DNA from: an uncultured Erysipelotrichaceae bacterium
GTDB taxonomy: Bacteria; Bacillota_I; Bacilli_A; Erysipelotrichales; Erysipelotrichaceae
Direction: 5' to 3'
Assembly (NCBI GenBank): GCA_947385085.1
Contig: CANDJN010000046.1
Coordinates: forward strand, 1-14,254
DNA length: 14,254 nt
The position numbers and the translations under genes are program-made. The stretch's first letter is position 1. Every line of letters begins with the position of its first letter. A model generated the notes under the pieces. It searched no databases and was not told where the DNA came from. It saw nothing but the letters and a program-made list of their open reading frames with translations. Positions 1 to 7,539 of the stretch are shown here, one piece after another.

Positions 1-32
1 TAAGCCCATATGCCGACACCATTAAAAACATG

Positions 33-58
33 AGCACGTAAAGCGTGCTTTTTAATTT
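33..58 (+). terminator. Terminator-like hairpin upstream of the packaging genes
   Basis: A 6-bp perfect stem (AGCACG at 33-38, CGTGCT at 44-49) with a 5-base loop is followed by TTTTAATTT. Flanking A-rich (21-28) and T-rich (50-56) arms can extend the pairing across a 4-base bulge, so it could also act on the other strand. It would end a transcript coming from before the window. The stem is short, so this is a moderate call. Nothing else is recognisable in bases 1-78 apart from the ribosome binding site for the HNH gene. Confidence 0.5.
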
Positions 59-78
59 GTAAAGGATGGTGACCAGAT

Positions 79-429
79 ATGCCAATGAAATTATCAAATG
101 AATTGATAAAGCGAATTGCACAAGGTGATACAGATGTTCTATACAAGACAAAAGAATGGCAGGAACTAAGGGAAAGAATATTGACCAGAGATCACTGTGA
201 ATGTCAGCGGTGCAACGGGCATAATGATCTAGGAATACCTATCAAGAAAATAAGGCTAACCAAAGCCAACACAGTGCATCACATCAAAGAGGTAAAGGAC
301 AGACCGGAACTGATGCTAGAAGAAGACAATTTGATAAGCCTATGCCATGAATGCCATGACATAGTGCATGATAGAACAACACATAAATTTAATAAACCTA
401 AGCCTAGGCTTACAGAAGAAAGATGGTGA
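79..429 (+). CDS. Phage HNH endonuclease
   Basis: A 116-residue HNH nuclease of the type found beside terminase genes. Two zinc-binding CxxC pairs are visible (C42/C45 and C89/C92). The core has the His pair H67-H68, N84, and H93/H97 within LCHECHDIVH. The size fits the phage HNH family (about 100-130 residues). The ATG at 79 follows an AAAGGATG ribosome binding site. In HK97-like and related cos phages, HNH proteins of this kind act with the terminase in cutting DNA during packaging. Its place directly before the small terminase supports that role, although DNA cutting by this protein is inferred. A 10-base direct repeat (GATGGTGACC) sits just before the start codon and across the stop codon. 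Confidence 0.9.
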   Translation: MPMKLSNELIKRIAQGDTDVLYKTKEWQELRERILTRDHCECQRCNGHNDLGIPIKKIRLTKANTVHHIKEVKDRPELMLEEDNLISLCHECHDIVHDRTTHKFNKPKPRLTEERW

Positions 430-525
430 CCCCCCCGATCAATTCTCAATGGATTTTGTTAAATAGGAGAACGGGAATGTGGCGGTTTTTAAACCAGTAC
501 ATACGCGCGTGAAGAAGGTGATAAA
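430..525 (+). other. Non-coding gap between HNH and small terminase, candidate cos region
   Basis: This is the longest gap in an otherwise gapless gene block. A run of seven C (430-436) starts directly after the HNH stop codon. Further on are a near-palindrome GGTTTTTAAACC (484-495) and a perfect palindrome ACGCGCGT (503-510). In HK97 the cohesive end site lies between the HNH gene and the small terminase gene, so by position this gap is the best candidate for cos here. The cut positions cannot be read from the sequence alone. The last bases carry the GAAGGTG ribosome binding site for the next gene. Confidence 0.4.
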
Positions 526-843
526 ATGGCGATGACTAAGAAAGTGGCAATTAAAGCCGATTTAATGGCACAATTGCAAAGTCAGGGCAAGAACGGAAAG
601 TACTTTACTGACCTGGTAGATGACTATATTTTCATGTATGATTTGAAGAAAAAAATGCAAAAAGACATCAATCAGCGTGGGTTGAGATATGGTTCAGTTA
701 GCGGTTCGGGCGTACAAACGGAAAAGCCGAATGAGAACGTTCAGAACATCTTGAAAGTGAATGCACAAATGCTCAAGATACTGTCTGAACTAGGTTTGAG
801 AGAACCATTAGCGGTGGGTGATGACACCGATGGATACGTGTAG
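526..843 (+). CDS. terS: Terminase small subunit (P27-like)
   Basis: A 105-residue protein that resembles the P27 family of phage terminase small subunits. It is short, highly charged and largely helical. A basic helix-rich N-terminal half is followed by a GSVSGSGVQTEKPN linker and a C-terminal helix ending in LKILSELGL, an ending typical of that family. Its expected role is to recognise the packaging start site and to regulate and recruit the large subunit. The ATG at 526 has a GAAGGTG ribosome binding site five bases upstream. The end overlaps the large terminase gene, as usual for translationally coupled terminase pairs. The P27 assignment rests on sequence character and position. Confidence 0.87.
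   Translation: MAMTKKVAIKADLMAQLQSQGKNGKYFTDLVDDYIFMYDLKKKMQKDINQRGLRYGSVSGSGVQTEKPNENVQNILKVNAQMLKILSELGLREPLAVGDDTDGYV
813..820 (+). promoter_or_regulatory. Ribosome binding site that sets the large terminase start
   Basis: GGTGGGTG lies inside the end of the small terminase gene. It is nine bases before the ATG at 830, but it overlaps the in-frame GTG at 818 and abuts the ATG at 821. Normal spacing therefore favours 830 as the start of the large terminase. Confidence 0.55.
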
Positions 844-2488
844 AGAAATCACTGATTATATTGAGTATTGCGAAAGTCATTCTGATTTAATCAACGAAGA
901 CAGAAAACTGTTGATAAAGAACATCGTGAAACCGTTATTGAATCGGAGCGATGTTTTTTTTGACTACGATACGTTTGCAAATTGCATGGCGTATTGTGAG
1001 AAGAACTACTATCCGCTATTCCTGTATCAAAAATTTATATACGCTTTTGTGTTTATGTATGTTGATGATACACCGCTATTTAGTACGTTCTTTATCGAAA
1101 TGGGGCGAGGCAACGGCAAAGATGGTTTCATGATGCCTCTGATGAATTTCTTACAAACGCCGCTATATGGTATTGAAAATTATCATATTGACATTATCGC
1201 AAATAACGAGAAACAAGCGATTGATAGTTTTGACGTGGTTTACGATATGTTGCATGATAATCCGAAATTTAAAAGCAAGTTTTATGTTTCCCGTGAGATC
1301 ATCAAAAATCTAAAAACCAATGCGAGACTACGTTACAATACATCCAATGCAAGTACAAAAGATGGTAAGAAAGGCGGAGCATTGCTTTTTAATGAATATC
1401 ATGCGTATGAAACCAACGATCAGATCAATGTGTTTACGTCACAACGAGGAAAGATTCGTCACCCAAGGACTTTTATTATCACTACTAATGGATACGTTAG
1501 AGGCGGTCCATTGGATGAAATGGAAAGCGTTTGTGTCGATATTCTTAAAACGGGAATAAATGATATTGGTTATTTTCCGTTTATTTGCCGTATTGATAGC
1601 AAGGAAGAAGTCGATGATCCTAATAGCTGGATAAAAGCCAATCCATCCATCGCGTATATGCCTGTATTAAAAAGAGAAATTGAGCAGGCATACATTGAGA
1701 TGAAGAAATTCCCAAGCAAGCGCCCGGAATTTATCACAAAGAGAATGAATTTACCTGAGCGCAACGATGAGGTAACAGTTGCATCGTGGGAAAATATCTT
1801 GCGTGCATCCTATGTAGATGGTGACGAAAAGAAACCACGTACTTTTGATGTCGATGGCGGCGATTGTGCAATTGTCGGTATCGACTATGCGGATATACGT
1901 GATTTTGTCAGTGCCGGTATATTGTTCAAGAAAGACGGTGAGTATATATGGCGTCAACATACGTGGATTTGCAGAAACTCTCCGACGTTTGAGGCGATAA
2001 AGTTTCCGTTCAATAGAATTAGTACAGCAGGATTTGAAGATTTTGAAATCATCGATAGCAACAGCTTGTCACCTGATATGGTTGTCGATTGGGTGTTTCA
2101 AAATTATATTGAGCGATACGATGTAAAAAAAATCGTAATGGATACATATCGTTTCAAGTTATTTCGTATTGCTTTTGAACGGAATTATCTGGCGATAGAG
2201 ACAAGAAGCAACCCATACGGCATTGTGAGAATGATACGCCGGCAAGGATCGATCAATACGTTGACAGCGCCACTTATTGAAAAAGCATTCAGCGATGGCA
2301 TCATTAACATTGGCGATAGTGCCATCATGAGATGGTATATCAACAATACATCGGTTAAGGTTGATCATTACGGCAATAAGCAGTACGGAAAAATTGAACC
2401 GATTTTGAGGAAAAATGACGGTTTCATGGCTTTTGTAGCGGCGATGAGTGTTGAGGAATTGCTTGATGTGGTTACAATTTATGTGTAG
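830..2488 (+). CDS. terL: Terminase large subunit
   Basis: A 552-residue packaging motor of the HK97-type Terminase_1 family, with an N-terminal ATPase and a C-terminal RNase H-like nuclease. The ATPase has a P-loop variant GRGNGKDG (residues 92-99), a Walker B strand ALLFNE with catalytic Glu at 189, and an ITTNG coupling motif near 217-221. The nuclease acids are probably D352 (GIDYAD), D438 (IVMDTYRF) and D530 (KNDGFMA). It pumps DNA through the portal and cuts genome ends. The length is normal and the frame intact. The start at 830 is chosen by ribosome binding site spacing; GTG 818 or ATG 821 would add four or three residues. It overlaps the small terminase gene by 14 bases. Confidence 0.95.
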   Translation: MDTCREITDYIEYCESHSDLINEDRKLLIKNIVKPLLNRSDVFFDYDTFANCMAYCEKNYYPLFLYQKFIYAFVFMYVDDTPLFSTFFIEMGRGNGKDGFMMPLMNFLQTPLYGIENYHIDIIANNEKQAIDSFDVVYDMLHDNPKFKSKFYVSREIIKNLKTNARLRYNTSNASTKDGKKGGALLFNEYHAYETNDQINVFTSQRGKIRHPRTFIITTNGYVRGGPLDEMESVCVDILKTGINDIGYFPFICRIDSKEEVDDPNSWIKANPSIAYMPVLKREIEQAYIEMKKFPSKRPEFITKRMNLPERNDEVTVASWENILRASYVDGDEKKPRTFDVDGGDCAIVGIDYADIRDFVSAGILFKKDGEYIWRQHTWICRNSPTFEAIKFPFNRISTAGFEDFEIIDSNSLSPDMVVDWVFQNYIERYDVKKIVMDTYRFKLFRIAFERNYLAIETRSNPYGIVRMIRRQGSINTLTAPLIEKAFSDGIINIGDSAIMRWYINNTSVKVDHYGNKQYGKIEPILRKNDGFMAFVAAMSVEELLDVVTIYV

Positions 2489-2503
2489 AAAGGATGCGAT
2501 GAT

Positions 2504-3682
2504 ATGTTTAATTGGTTACATAAAAAGAATGATACAACGATAGTTGATTTGTCTGCCCTTGTTATGGAAAGCAAAGCGAACTATCTGTTTATATGCGAGC
2601 TTGCCATTGACAAGGCAATAGAAATGATTGCCAAAATGATTGCCAAAAGTGAGATCAAAGTATACCGACTAAATGAAGATGATCGTATTGTTGAAACCAA
2701 AAACGACTTATATTATCGTTTGAATGTACGACCGAATGATAATCAGACCGGTACTGATTTTTGGAAGAAAGCAATTAAAAAGTTGTTAAAAGAAGGTGAG
2801 AGTCTGATCATAGCGGACACTTTTTCTTTTGGCGGCAATGATGCGAAATTGTATATCGCGGACAGTTTCACAGAAAGCGATGAAGTGTTGTATCAACGAA
2901 AATATACGAATGTAATCATTGATAATTATTTGATGAGAAAAACATTTAACGGAGATCATGTGTTGCATTTGAAAAATCGCAATCGCAAGATCGTTGCTTG
3001 CATGAATCAATTCAATAAGGCGTATGGTGATCTTTTGACAACAGCATTTCGCTCTTACAAAATGTCAAACGTTTCTAAATATAAGATGGATACGAATGGT
3101 GGCAGTTTTCAATTAAAAACCAAAGAAGGTAAAGTGATCACTGCGAATGAATACACAAAGCAAATTGCGGATAGAATTGCAAGCGAGGAATTAGAAGTGA
3201 TATTCAGCCCTCAACAAATGCAAATGGATAGAATCGATACCGGTAATCCGAAAAGTACGACAGATCTGCAAACTATAACAAGCCACATATTTGAAATGGT
3301 GGCTTTTGTTTTTGACATCCCAATTGACGTATTCATGGGAAAGACAACAGAAAAATCAAACGCGATGAATGACTTTATCACGTTTGCGGTATCGGATATT
3401 GCCGAGATCATCAATGATTCCCTCAATGCAAAATGGGTATCAAGAGATGAATATCTACGGGGTGAGAAAATTGAAATTGACCAATCATCGTTTAAACACG
3501 TGGATATATTGGATGTGGCAACGAACTTGGATAAATTATATTCAAATGGGTTCAGTCACAACGACTTACGCAGTTTTGTTGGTTTACCACGATTAGATGA
3601 GGATTGGGCAGACGAGCATAACGTGACGAAGAACTATGCGCCAATCAAGAAAGGGGGTGAAAGTGATGAAGAAATTCTATGA
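2504..3682 (+). CDS. Portal protein (HK97 family)
   Basis: A 392-residue portal protein of the HK97/Phage_portal type, which forms the dodecameric ring at the head vertex through which DNA passes and to which the terminase docks. Supporting features are the length, the position right after the large terminase, a central region with QQMQMDRIDTGNPKS followed by a helical stem (TSHIFEMVAFVFDIPIDVFMG), and a C-terminal wing with GLPRLDED. The stretch IPIDVFMG plus a following N-rich segment is typical of this family. The ATG at 2504 has an AGAAAGGA site nine bases upstream. The end overlaps the original start of the protease frame by 17 bases. Confidence 0.93.
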   Translation: MFNWLHKKNDTTIVDLSALVMESKANYLFICELAIDKAIEMIAKMIAKSEIKVYRLNEDDRIVETKNDLYYRLNVRPNDNQTGTDFWKKAIKKLLKEGESLIIADTFSFGGNDAKLYIADSFTESDEVLYQRKYTNVIIDNYLMRKTFNGDHVLHLKNRNRKIVACMNQFNKAYGDLLTTAFRSYKMSNVSKYKMDTNGGSFQLKTKEGKVITANEYTKQIADRIASEELEVIFSPQQMQMDRIDTGNPKSTTDLQTITSHIFEMVAFVFDIPIDVFMGKTTEKSNAMNDFITFAVSDIAEIINDSLNAKWVSRDEYLRGEKIEIDQSSFKHVDILDVATNLDKLYSNGFSHNDLRSFVGLPRLDEDWADEHNVTKNYAPIKKGGESDEEIL

Positions 3683-3776
3683 GTGGAAGCAAAGCTAAGA
3701 TGGCACAAAGGAATTATATATCTTCGGTGATATTGCGTCTTATAAGTGGTTTGAATCGGATGTTACTGCTTTCGAT
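3666..3776 (+). pseudogene. N-terminal part of prohead protease gene, broken by an in-frame TAA
   Basis: An AGGGGGTG ribosome binding site (3652-3659) precedes the ATG at 3666. The frame reads MKKFYEWKQS and then meets TAA at 3696-3698. Without the stop, the same frame continues DGTKELYIFGDIASYKW directly into the protease at 3777. Phage ClpP-type proteases usually begin with an MKKF-W-like start followed by a strand ending in GEIA or GDIA, so both sides of the stop look like one family N-terminus. I therefore read this as a nonsense change in the native gene, not as intergenic sequence. TAA is used as a genuine stop by other genes in the window, so a recoded genetic code is unlikely. No ATG, GTG or TTG occurs in frame between the stop and 3777. 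Confidence 0.7.
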
Positions 3777-4355
3777 ATGGCAAAAGAGTTGTCAGAAATT
3801 GAAAACGATATTCATGTACGTATCAATTCATATGGCGGCGAGGTTTCGGGTGGTCTTGCTATTTACAACCTTTTAAAAGCGTTTGGTGAAAAGCATAAAG
3901 TTACCACATATTGCGATGGCTTTGCGTGCAGTGCTGCCAGTGTGATCTTTATGGCGGGGCAAGAACGTATCATGCCGAAATCATCTTTACTGTTGATTCA
4001 CAATGCATGGACACATGCCAGTGGTGACTTCAACGAACTACGCAAGCAAGCCGATGACTTGGAAAAAATCACAATGCCATCCCTTGAAGTGTATAAGTCT
4101 GTCAGCAATCTTTCGGAAGAAGAGATTCAACAGATGATGAACAAACAGGAATGGATCACAGCAGAGGAAGCATTATCATATGGCTTTGCGACCAAAATCA
4201 GTGAGGAAGAATCTGCAAAACAAAGTATTTCACAACAGATGCTTCAACGCACTATTCTATATGCAAAGCGTTTGGAAAAAGAAAACGAGAAATTAAAAGC
4301 GGAACAAACGACCGCTAAAAATCCATGGGAACAATACTTTAAAGGAGGACATTAA
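3777..4355 (+). CDS. ClpP-type prohead maturation protease, open part of an interrupted frame
   Basis: The open part encodes 192 residues of a ClpP-like serine peptidase, which in this gene position processes the prohead. Visible elements are INSYGGEVSGG (residues 17-26, oxyanion region), GFACSAAS with the probable nucleophile S52, LLIHNAW with His75, and EWITAEEALSYG near 125-136. The usual acidic triad position before the last motif appears to be Q124, with E125 next to it. A charged C-terminal helix follows (about 150-180). The ATG at 3777 has no ribosome binding site and would omit the first strand (ELYIFGDIA), so it is probably not the native start; the native one is 3666, cut off by the TAA at 3696. 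If translated only from 3777 the enzyme may be inactive. Confidence 0.85.
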   Translation: MAKELSEIENDIHVRINSYGGEVSGGLAIYNLLKAFGEKHKVTTYCDGFACSAASVIFMAGQERIMPKSSLLLIHNAWTHASGDFNELRKQADDLEKITMPSLEVYKSVSNLSEEEIQQMMNKQEWITAEEALSYGFATKISEEESAKQSISQQMLQRTILYAKRLEKENEKLKAEQTTAKNPWEQYFKGGH

Positions 4356-4356
4356 A

Positions 4357-5523
4357 ATGTTTATGGATGAAACAAAAAAAGGTATCAAAAACGAAGTGAA
4401 AGAAGAATTGAAAGACTTGCTTGAAAAAAGTGAAGACAAGTCCGAGGCAATTTTAGAAGTTGCCGACCGCATTGCTCATGAGCGCTATGAAGATATGATT
4501 GCGCAGCTGCGTGAGCAACAGGAACGCGCAGAATCTGATAAAGCGTATCGTGAAACTTTGAATCTGCGTCATCTGAGTAAAGAGGAAAAAGATTTTTACG
4601 AGAAAATCGTGAAACCGAGTCAAGCAATTACAGCTGATCAGTTGGATATCTTTCCGACATCAATCGTTGATAAAACAATGGAGGACATCAAAAAACAATC
4701 CAATCTGTTAAGCCTTGTAACATTCACCCCGGCAAATGTGAAAAAATGGATTACGGCTTCACATAGTGGTACATATGGATGGGGTAACTTGACCGATGCC
4801 TTGAAGCAAGAAGTATCCGGTGAAATCAAGAGCTTAAATATTGAATTAGCAAAGCTGCACGTTATGTTGATCATCCCGAAAGCAATCCGTGATCTGTCTT
4901 TGCCATTTGTTGATAAATACTTCATGGCGGTGTTGAAAGAAGTATTTAATGATGGCTTGGAATACGGTTATCTTTGCGGTTGTAAGGAAAACGAACCGAT
5001 CGGTGTTTATTATCAGATTGATAAATCCACTGACAACGTTCATACTGCAAAGGATTTGTTGGAAGTGACAGGCTTTTCCCCCAAAGCATTAGCGCCGGTG
5101 TTGAAGACATTGAGCAATGATGGCAAACGTGCAATCAACAAGTTATATCTTGTGTGTAATCCGCTGGATCGTTACGAGTATGTCAATCCGGCTTTATACG
5201 GCGAAACACTCAACAGTGGTTACGTTTCCAAAGCGTTTATGCCGATCGAAATCATCGAGAGCGCAAACAACCCGCAAGGGAAAGCATTGTTCACCATTCC
5301 GGGTGTCTACACCATGGGTAACTATGGCATGCAAGTGACTGAATACAAGGAGACTAAAGCAATTGAAGATGCTGATCTGCTCATTGCCAAAACATATGCC
5401 AACGGTCGTGCCGATGATGATAACTGTGCCGTTGCGATCGATGTAACGAAGTTGCAAGAGTACATGCCAAAAATTGAGCCTGTTGCCACCACTTCTGCCG
5501 CATCCGCTAAGGCTGCAAAATAA
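4357..5523 (+). CDS. Major capsid protein (HK97 fold)
   Basis: A 388-residue major capsid protein of the Phage_capsid/HK97 type. Residues 1-70 form a charged helical, coiled-coil-like region matching the N-terminal scaffolding (delta) domain that the prohead protease normally removes. A family-typical stretch then follows (LSKEEKDFYEKIV near 73-85, DIFPTSIVDK near 97-106), and afterwards the E-loop, spine helix, and P and A domains. The tail is Ala/Ser-rich. The start has a perfect AAAGGAGG site eight bases upstream, the strongest in the window and fitting a highly expressed protein. Its position after the protease confirms the call. The cleavage site is not recognisable by eye. Confidence 0.93.
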   Translation: MFMDETKKGIKNEVKEELKDLLEKSEDKSEAILEVADRIAHERYEDMIAQLREQQERAESDKAYRETLNLRHLSKEEKDFYEKIVKPSQAITADQLDIFPTSIVDKTMEDIKKQSNLLSLVTFTPANVKKWITASHSGTYGWGNLTDALKQEVSGEIKSLNIELAKLHVMLIIPKAIRDLSLPFVDKYFMAVLKEVFNDGLEYGYLCGCKENEPIGVYYQIDKSTDNVHTAKDLLEVTGFSPKALAPVLKTLSNDGKRAINKLYLVCNPLDRYEYVNPALYGETLNSGYVSKAFMPIEIIESANNPQGKALFTIPGVYTMGNYGMQVTEYKETKAIEDADLLIAKTYANGRADDDNCAVAIDVTKLQEYMPKIEPVATTSAASAKAAK

Positions 5524-5792
5524 TGGAACACAAGCAATTAATCGATGAGATACGAGGGGAATATCAGATTCCCCCGTTTTTCTCTGACGATCAGTTAAAC
5601 ACACTTGTATCCGATTCTATGTATTATTTCTCGAAACTGTTTGATGGTGTCGATTTCGATGAAGATCGAAGTGCAAGGGAATTATTAAAAGCGAGGGTTT
5701 TCTATGCTTTCAATAAGCGCCTTGATGAGTTTTCGGAAAACTATGCTAACGATATCGTGAGGTGGCAGTTACAATATGTCAAAGCGGAGTAA
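5523..5792 (+). CDS. Head-tail connector (gp6-like adaptor)
   Basis: An 89-residue, mostly helical acidic protein directly after the capsid gene. Size, helical pattern (DDQLNTLVSDSMYYFSKLF, then ARELLKARVFYAFNKRL) and position match the HK97 gp6-like/phage connector family, which forms a ring under the portal as the first neck component. The capsid stop and this start share one base (TAATG) and there is no good ribosome binding site, so translation is likely coupled to the capsid gene. The assignment relies on position as much as sequence. Confidence 0.72.
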   Translation: MEHKQLIDEIRGEYQIPPFFSDDQLNTLVSDSMYYFSKLFDGVDFDEDRSARELLKARVFYAFNKRLDEFSENYANDIVRWQLQYVKAE

Positions 5793-6144
5793 GTTGCCTG
5801 TCTATATAGACGGCATTTTTCATTTGTATCGTATTAATGATACGGATGATTTATATCCCAATCAAGTGTTGGTTGATGAGTGTATGGATATTTGTTTTCA
5901 AGAGTTGAGTGTCTTTGATAAATTGAAATATGAATTATCATCGGTCAGTGCGGAAATCACCAAAAAAATCAGGATTCCGCAAATGAAAGAAATCACTTCC
6001 GATTGTGTGCTTAAAATTGATGATGAATATCACCGCGTGTATAATGCCGCACATTTCACAAATAAAGATGGATACCGACAATCAGACATCACTTTAGAAA
6101 AGTGGACGGGAAGTACGGAGGCAAAGAATGAAACAAAAAAATGA
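5776..6144 (+). CDS. Head closure / head-tail joining protein
   Basis: A 122-residue small beta-rich protein. The N-terminal LPVYIDGIFHLYRIN strand pair, a central KKIRIPQM strand, and VLKIDDEYHRVYNAAH followed by an ITLEKW strand are characteristic of the Phage_H_T_join/head-tail adaptor group, which seals the connector and gives the tail its attachment surface. The ATG at 5776 lies inside the preceding gene, with GAGGTGG ten bases upstream, giving a 17-base overlap. The last residues are charged and low-complexity. I recognise this by pattern and position. Confidence 0.72.
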   Translation: MSKRSKLPVYIDGIFHLYRINDTDDLYPNQVLVDECMDICFQELSVFDKLKYELSSVSAEITKKIRIPQMKEITSDCVLKIDDEYHRVYNAAHFTNKDGYRQSDITLEKWTGSTEAKNETKK

Positions 6145-6469
6145 ATTCATTGAATTATTGAAAGAGTTAGGAATTCAGATCAACGAAGGCATTACGCCTG
6201 AGAAAGTAAAAGGTAATTATCCTCGGATTGTAATATGGCCGTATATTTCGGAATATCAAGCCGCAAGCGGTGGGGCATACAATGATATTAAGACATATCA
6301 AGTATCGCTAATGTCCAAGACTATTGATGAGCCAAAATTGCAAGAATTGAGGCAGAAGATGTTGAATCATCATTTGATTCCGAGAATCAATCATGAATAT
6401 ATCGAGGAAGAACGTGTATGGCATTCTTTCTTTTCAGTTGATCTGATAGAAGGCGTGATTGAAGAGTGA
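6128..6469 (+). CDS. Tail completion / tail terminator-like protein
   Basis: A 113-residue protein. The PRIVIWPYISEYQAASGG segment, a YQVSLMSK strand, and an ending IEEERVWHSFFSVDLIE resemble small tail completion proteins that cap the tail tube at the head-proximal end. The ATG at 6128 has a GGAGG site six bases upstream and overlaps the preceding gene by 17 bases. It comes before the gp10-like gene instead of after it, which is a common but not universal order. The role is inferred from pattern and position; a neck adaptor function is the alternative. Confidence 0.62.
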   Translation: MKQKNEFIELLKELGIQINEGITPEKVKGNYPRIVIWPYISEYQAASGGAYNDIKTYQVSLMSKTIDEPKLQELRQKMLNHHLIPRINHEYIEEERVWHSFFSVDLIEGVIEE

Positions 6470-6858
6470 AAAAAGGCGAAAAATACAAAGGCTACGATGG
6501 ATTCCATAGTTTCGATGGCTTTGACGACTTGATGAAATATCTTAACGAATGTATTGATAAAGTGGATACCGAAAATGTAATAAAGGTATTAGAAGTCGGA
6601 GCTTCGGCTTATGTAGGTGATTTAATGAAATTACCTAAGCCAATATCAAAAATCAAAAAAGCCGGGTATACGCACATGATCAACACCTTCACTTATCGAA
6701 AAAATAAGGGGCAAATTGAGGCAGGATGGGGAAAGTATTACGGACGTATGGTCGAAGACGGCACAGTGAAAATGAGGTCACAAAAGCATATGACGCCGAC
6801 CTTCGATCAAAACAAGGATAAGTATTACAATTTAATGACACAAGCCATAGGCTTTTAA
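6466..6858 (+). CDS. HK97 gp10-like neck/tail component
   Basis: A 130-residue basic protein of the HK97-gp10-like family. It shows an N-terminal helix region (FDDLMKYLNECIDKV), KLPKPISKIKKAGYTHMINTF, then GWGKYYGRMVEDGTVKM and MTPTFDQNKDKYYNLM; the Y-x-R/H-M-V-E-x-G-T pattern and the H-M-x-P-T-F end are hallmarks. It is expected to act in joining or completing the tail. It starts at GTG 6466, which overlaps the upstream TGA stop by four bases, so translation is coupled. An AGAAGG site lies 12 bases upstream, a rather long spacing. The next in-frame ATG would remove conserved sequence, so GTG is kept. Confidence 0.8.
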   Translation: MKKGEKYKGYDGFHSFDGFDDLMKYLNECIDKVDTENVIKVLEVGASAYVGDLMKLPKPISKIKKAGYTHMINTFTYRKNKGQIEAGWGKYYGRMVEDGTVKMRSQKHMTPTFDQNKDKYYNLMTQAIGF

Positions 6859-6870
6859 GGAGGAATAAAA

Positions 6871-7539
6871 ATGACAAAAAAGCAAACAGTCAAGCGACCG
6901 CCGGTGAAAGAAACGGTTGGCGCACAATATATATGTTTTACAAAGGGTGATGATCCAAGCGAATTTACTGCACAGTACGAGGACGTTGTTGAGAAAACAA
7001 AAACAGTTAAAAAAGTAAGTGTAACGGAAAATGGTGATTCGACTCCAGTATATGCTTCGGGCGAGACGTACATGAATGCATCTTCAACAAGTAGTACCGA
7101 TATTAGCGTCGAGGTTATTGCGTTTCCGGCGGAAACCATTTCCCGCATGCGCGGTGACACGGTTACAGATTCCGGCTTGATTTTATCCGGCGGCAATAAA
7201 ATAAGACCACGTTTTGCATACGGCAAGGTCGTAATCATGCACGGAGGACAACGACGTTATGACTGGTATCCCAATTGCCAGTTAAGCGCAAACACGGATG
7301 ATATTGAAACATCAGAGGGAAGTTATAAAGAACAGAACGACACGTTGACGATTTCTGCAATGCCGTTCAACGAAAACGGCGAGATTGCAGTAAACATTAA
7401 AGAAGACTTCAAAGCGCCGGAAGGATTGACGGAAGATATGTTTTTCAGTACTCCTATTTTGAGCGAGGAAGACCTCAAAAAATTACTTGGCGGGACAACC
7501 GATACCGGTGAAACAAACGAAAGCGGCACAGAGGCATGA
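6871..7539 (+). CDS. Major tail protein (phi13 family)
   Basis: A 222-residue tail tube protein resembling the phi13-type major tail protein family. Supporting segments are VGAQYICFTKGDD, the YMNASSTSSTDISVEVIAFP strand region, GNKIRPRFAYGKVVIMHGGQRRYDWYPNCQL, and NDTLTISAMPFNENGEIAV. These are beta-rich stretches typical of a tube subunit that stacks in hexameric rings around the tape measure. A strong AAGGAGGA site lies six bases upstream of ATG 6871, in line with high expression. The acidic Thr/Gly/Glu-rich C-terminal tail (after about residue 205) looks flexible. The stop overlaps the next start by four bases (ATGA). Confidence 0.88.
   Translation: MTKKQTVKRPPVKETVGAQYICFTKGDDPSEFTAQYEDVVEKTKTVKKVSVTENGDSTPVYASGETYMNASSTSSTDISVEVIAFPAETISRMRGDTVTDSGLILSGGNKIRPRFAYGKVVIMHGGQRRYDWYPNCQLSANTDDIETSEGSYKEQNDTLTISAMPFNENGEIAVNIKEDFKAPEGLTEDMFFSTPILSEEDLKKLLGGTTDTGETNESGTEA

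Noticed and set aside
1..32. A tiny frame ATGCCGACACC... near the window start, resembling the beginning of a short phage peptide
   Set aside because: It stops after seven codons and has no ribosome binding site. The remaining bases form the hairpin and its flank.
3679..3876. A 65-codon frame starting at ATG 3679 that overlaps the portal stop (ATGA)
   Set aside because: It is the +1 shadow of the protease region. Its translation has no recognisable pattern, whereas the frame of 3666/3777 carries the conserved peptidase motifs. No convincing slip site was seen that would carry ribosomes from it into the protease frame.
5194..5604. A 136-codon minus-strand frame opposite the end of the capsid gene
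   Set aside because: It lies antisense to a well-supported capsid gene, crosses into the next gene, has no clear ribosome binding site, and has the composition of a shadow frame.
6855..7238. A 127-codon minus-strand frame opposite the major tail protein
   Set aside because: It is antisense to the major tail protein, no family pattern is recognisable, and all real genes here are on the plus strand.
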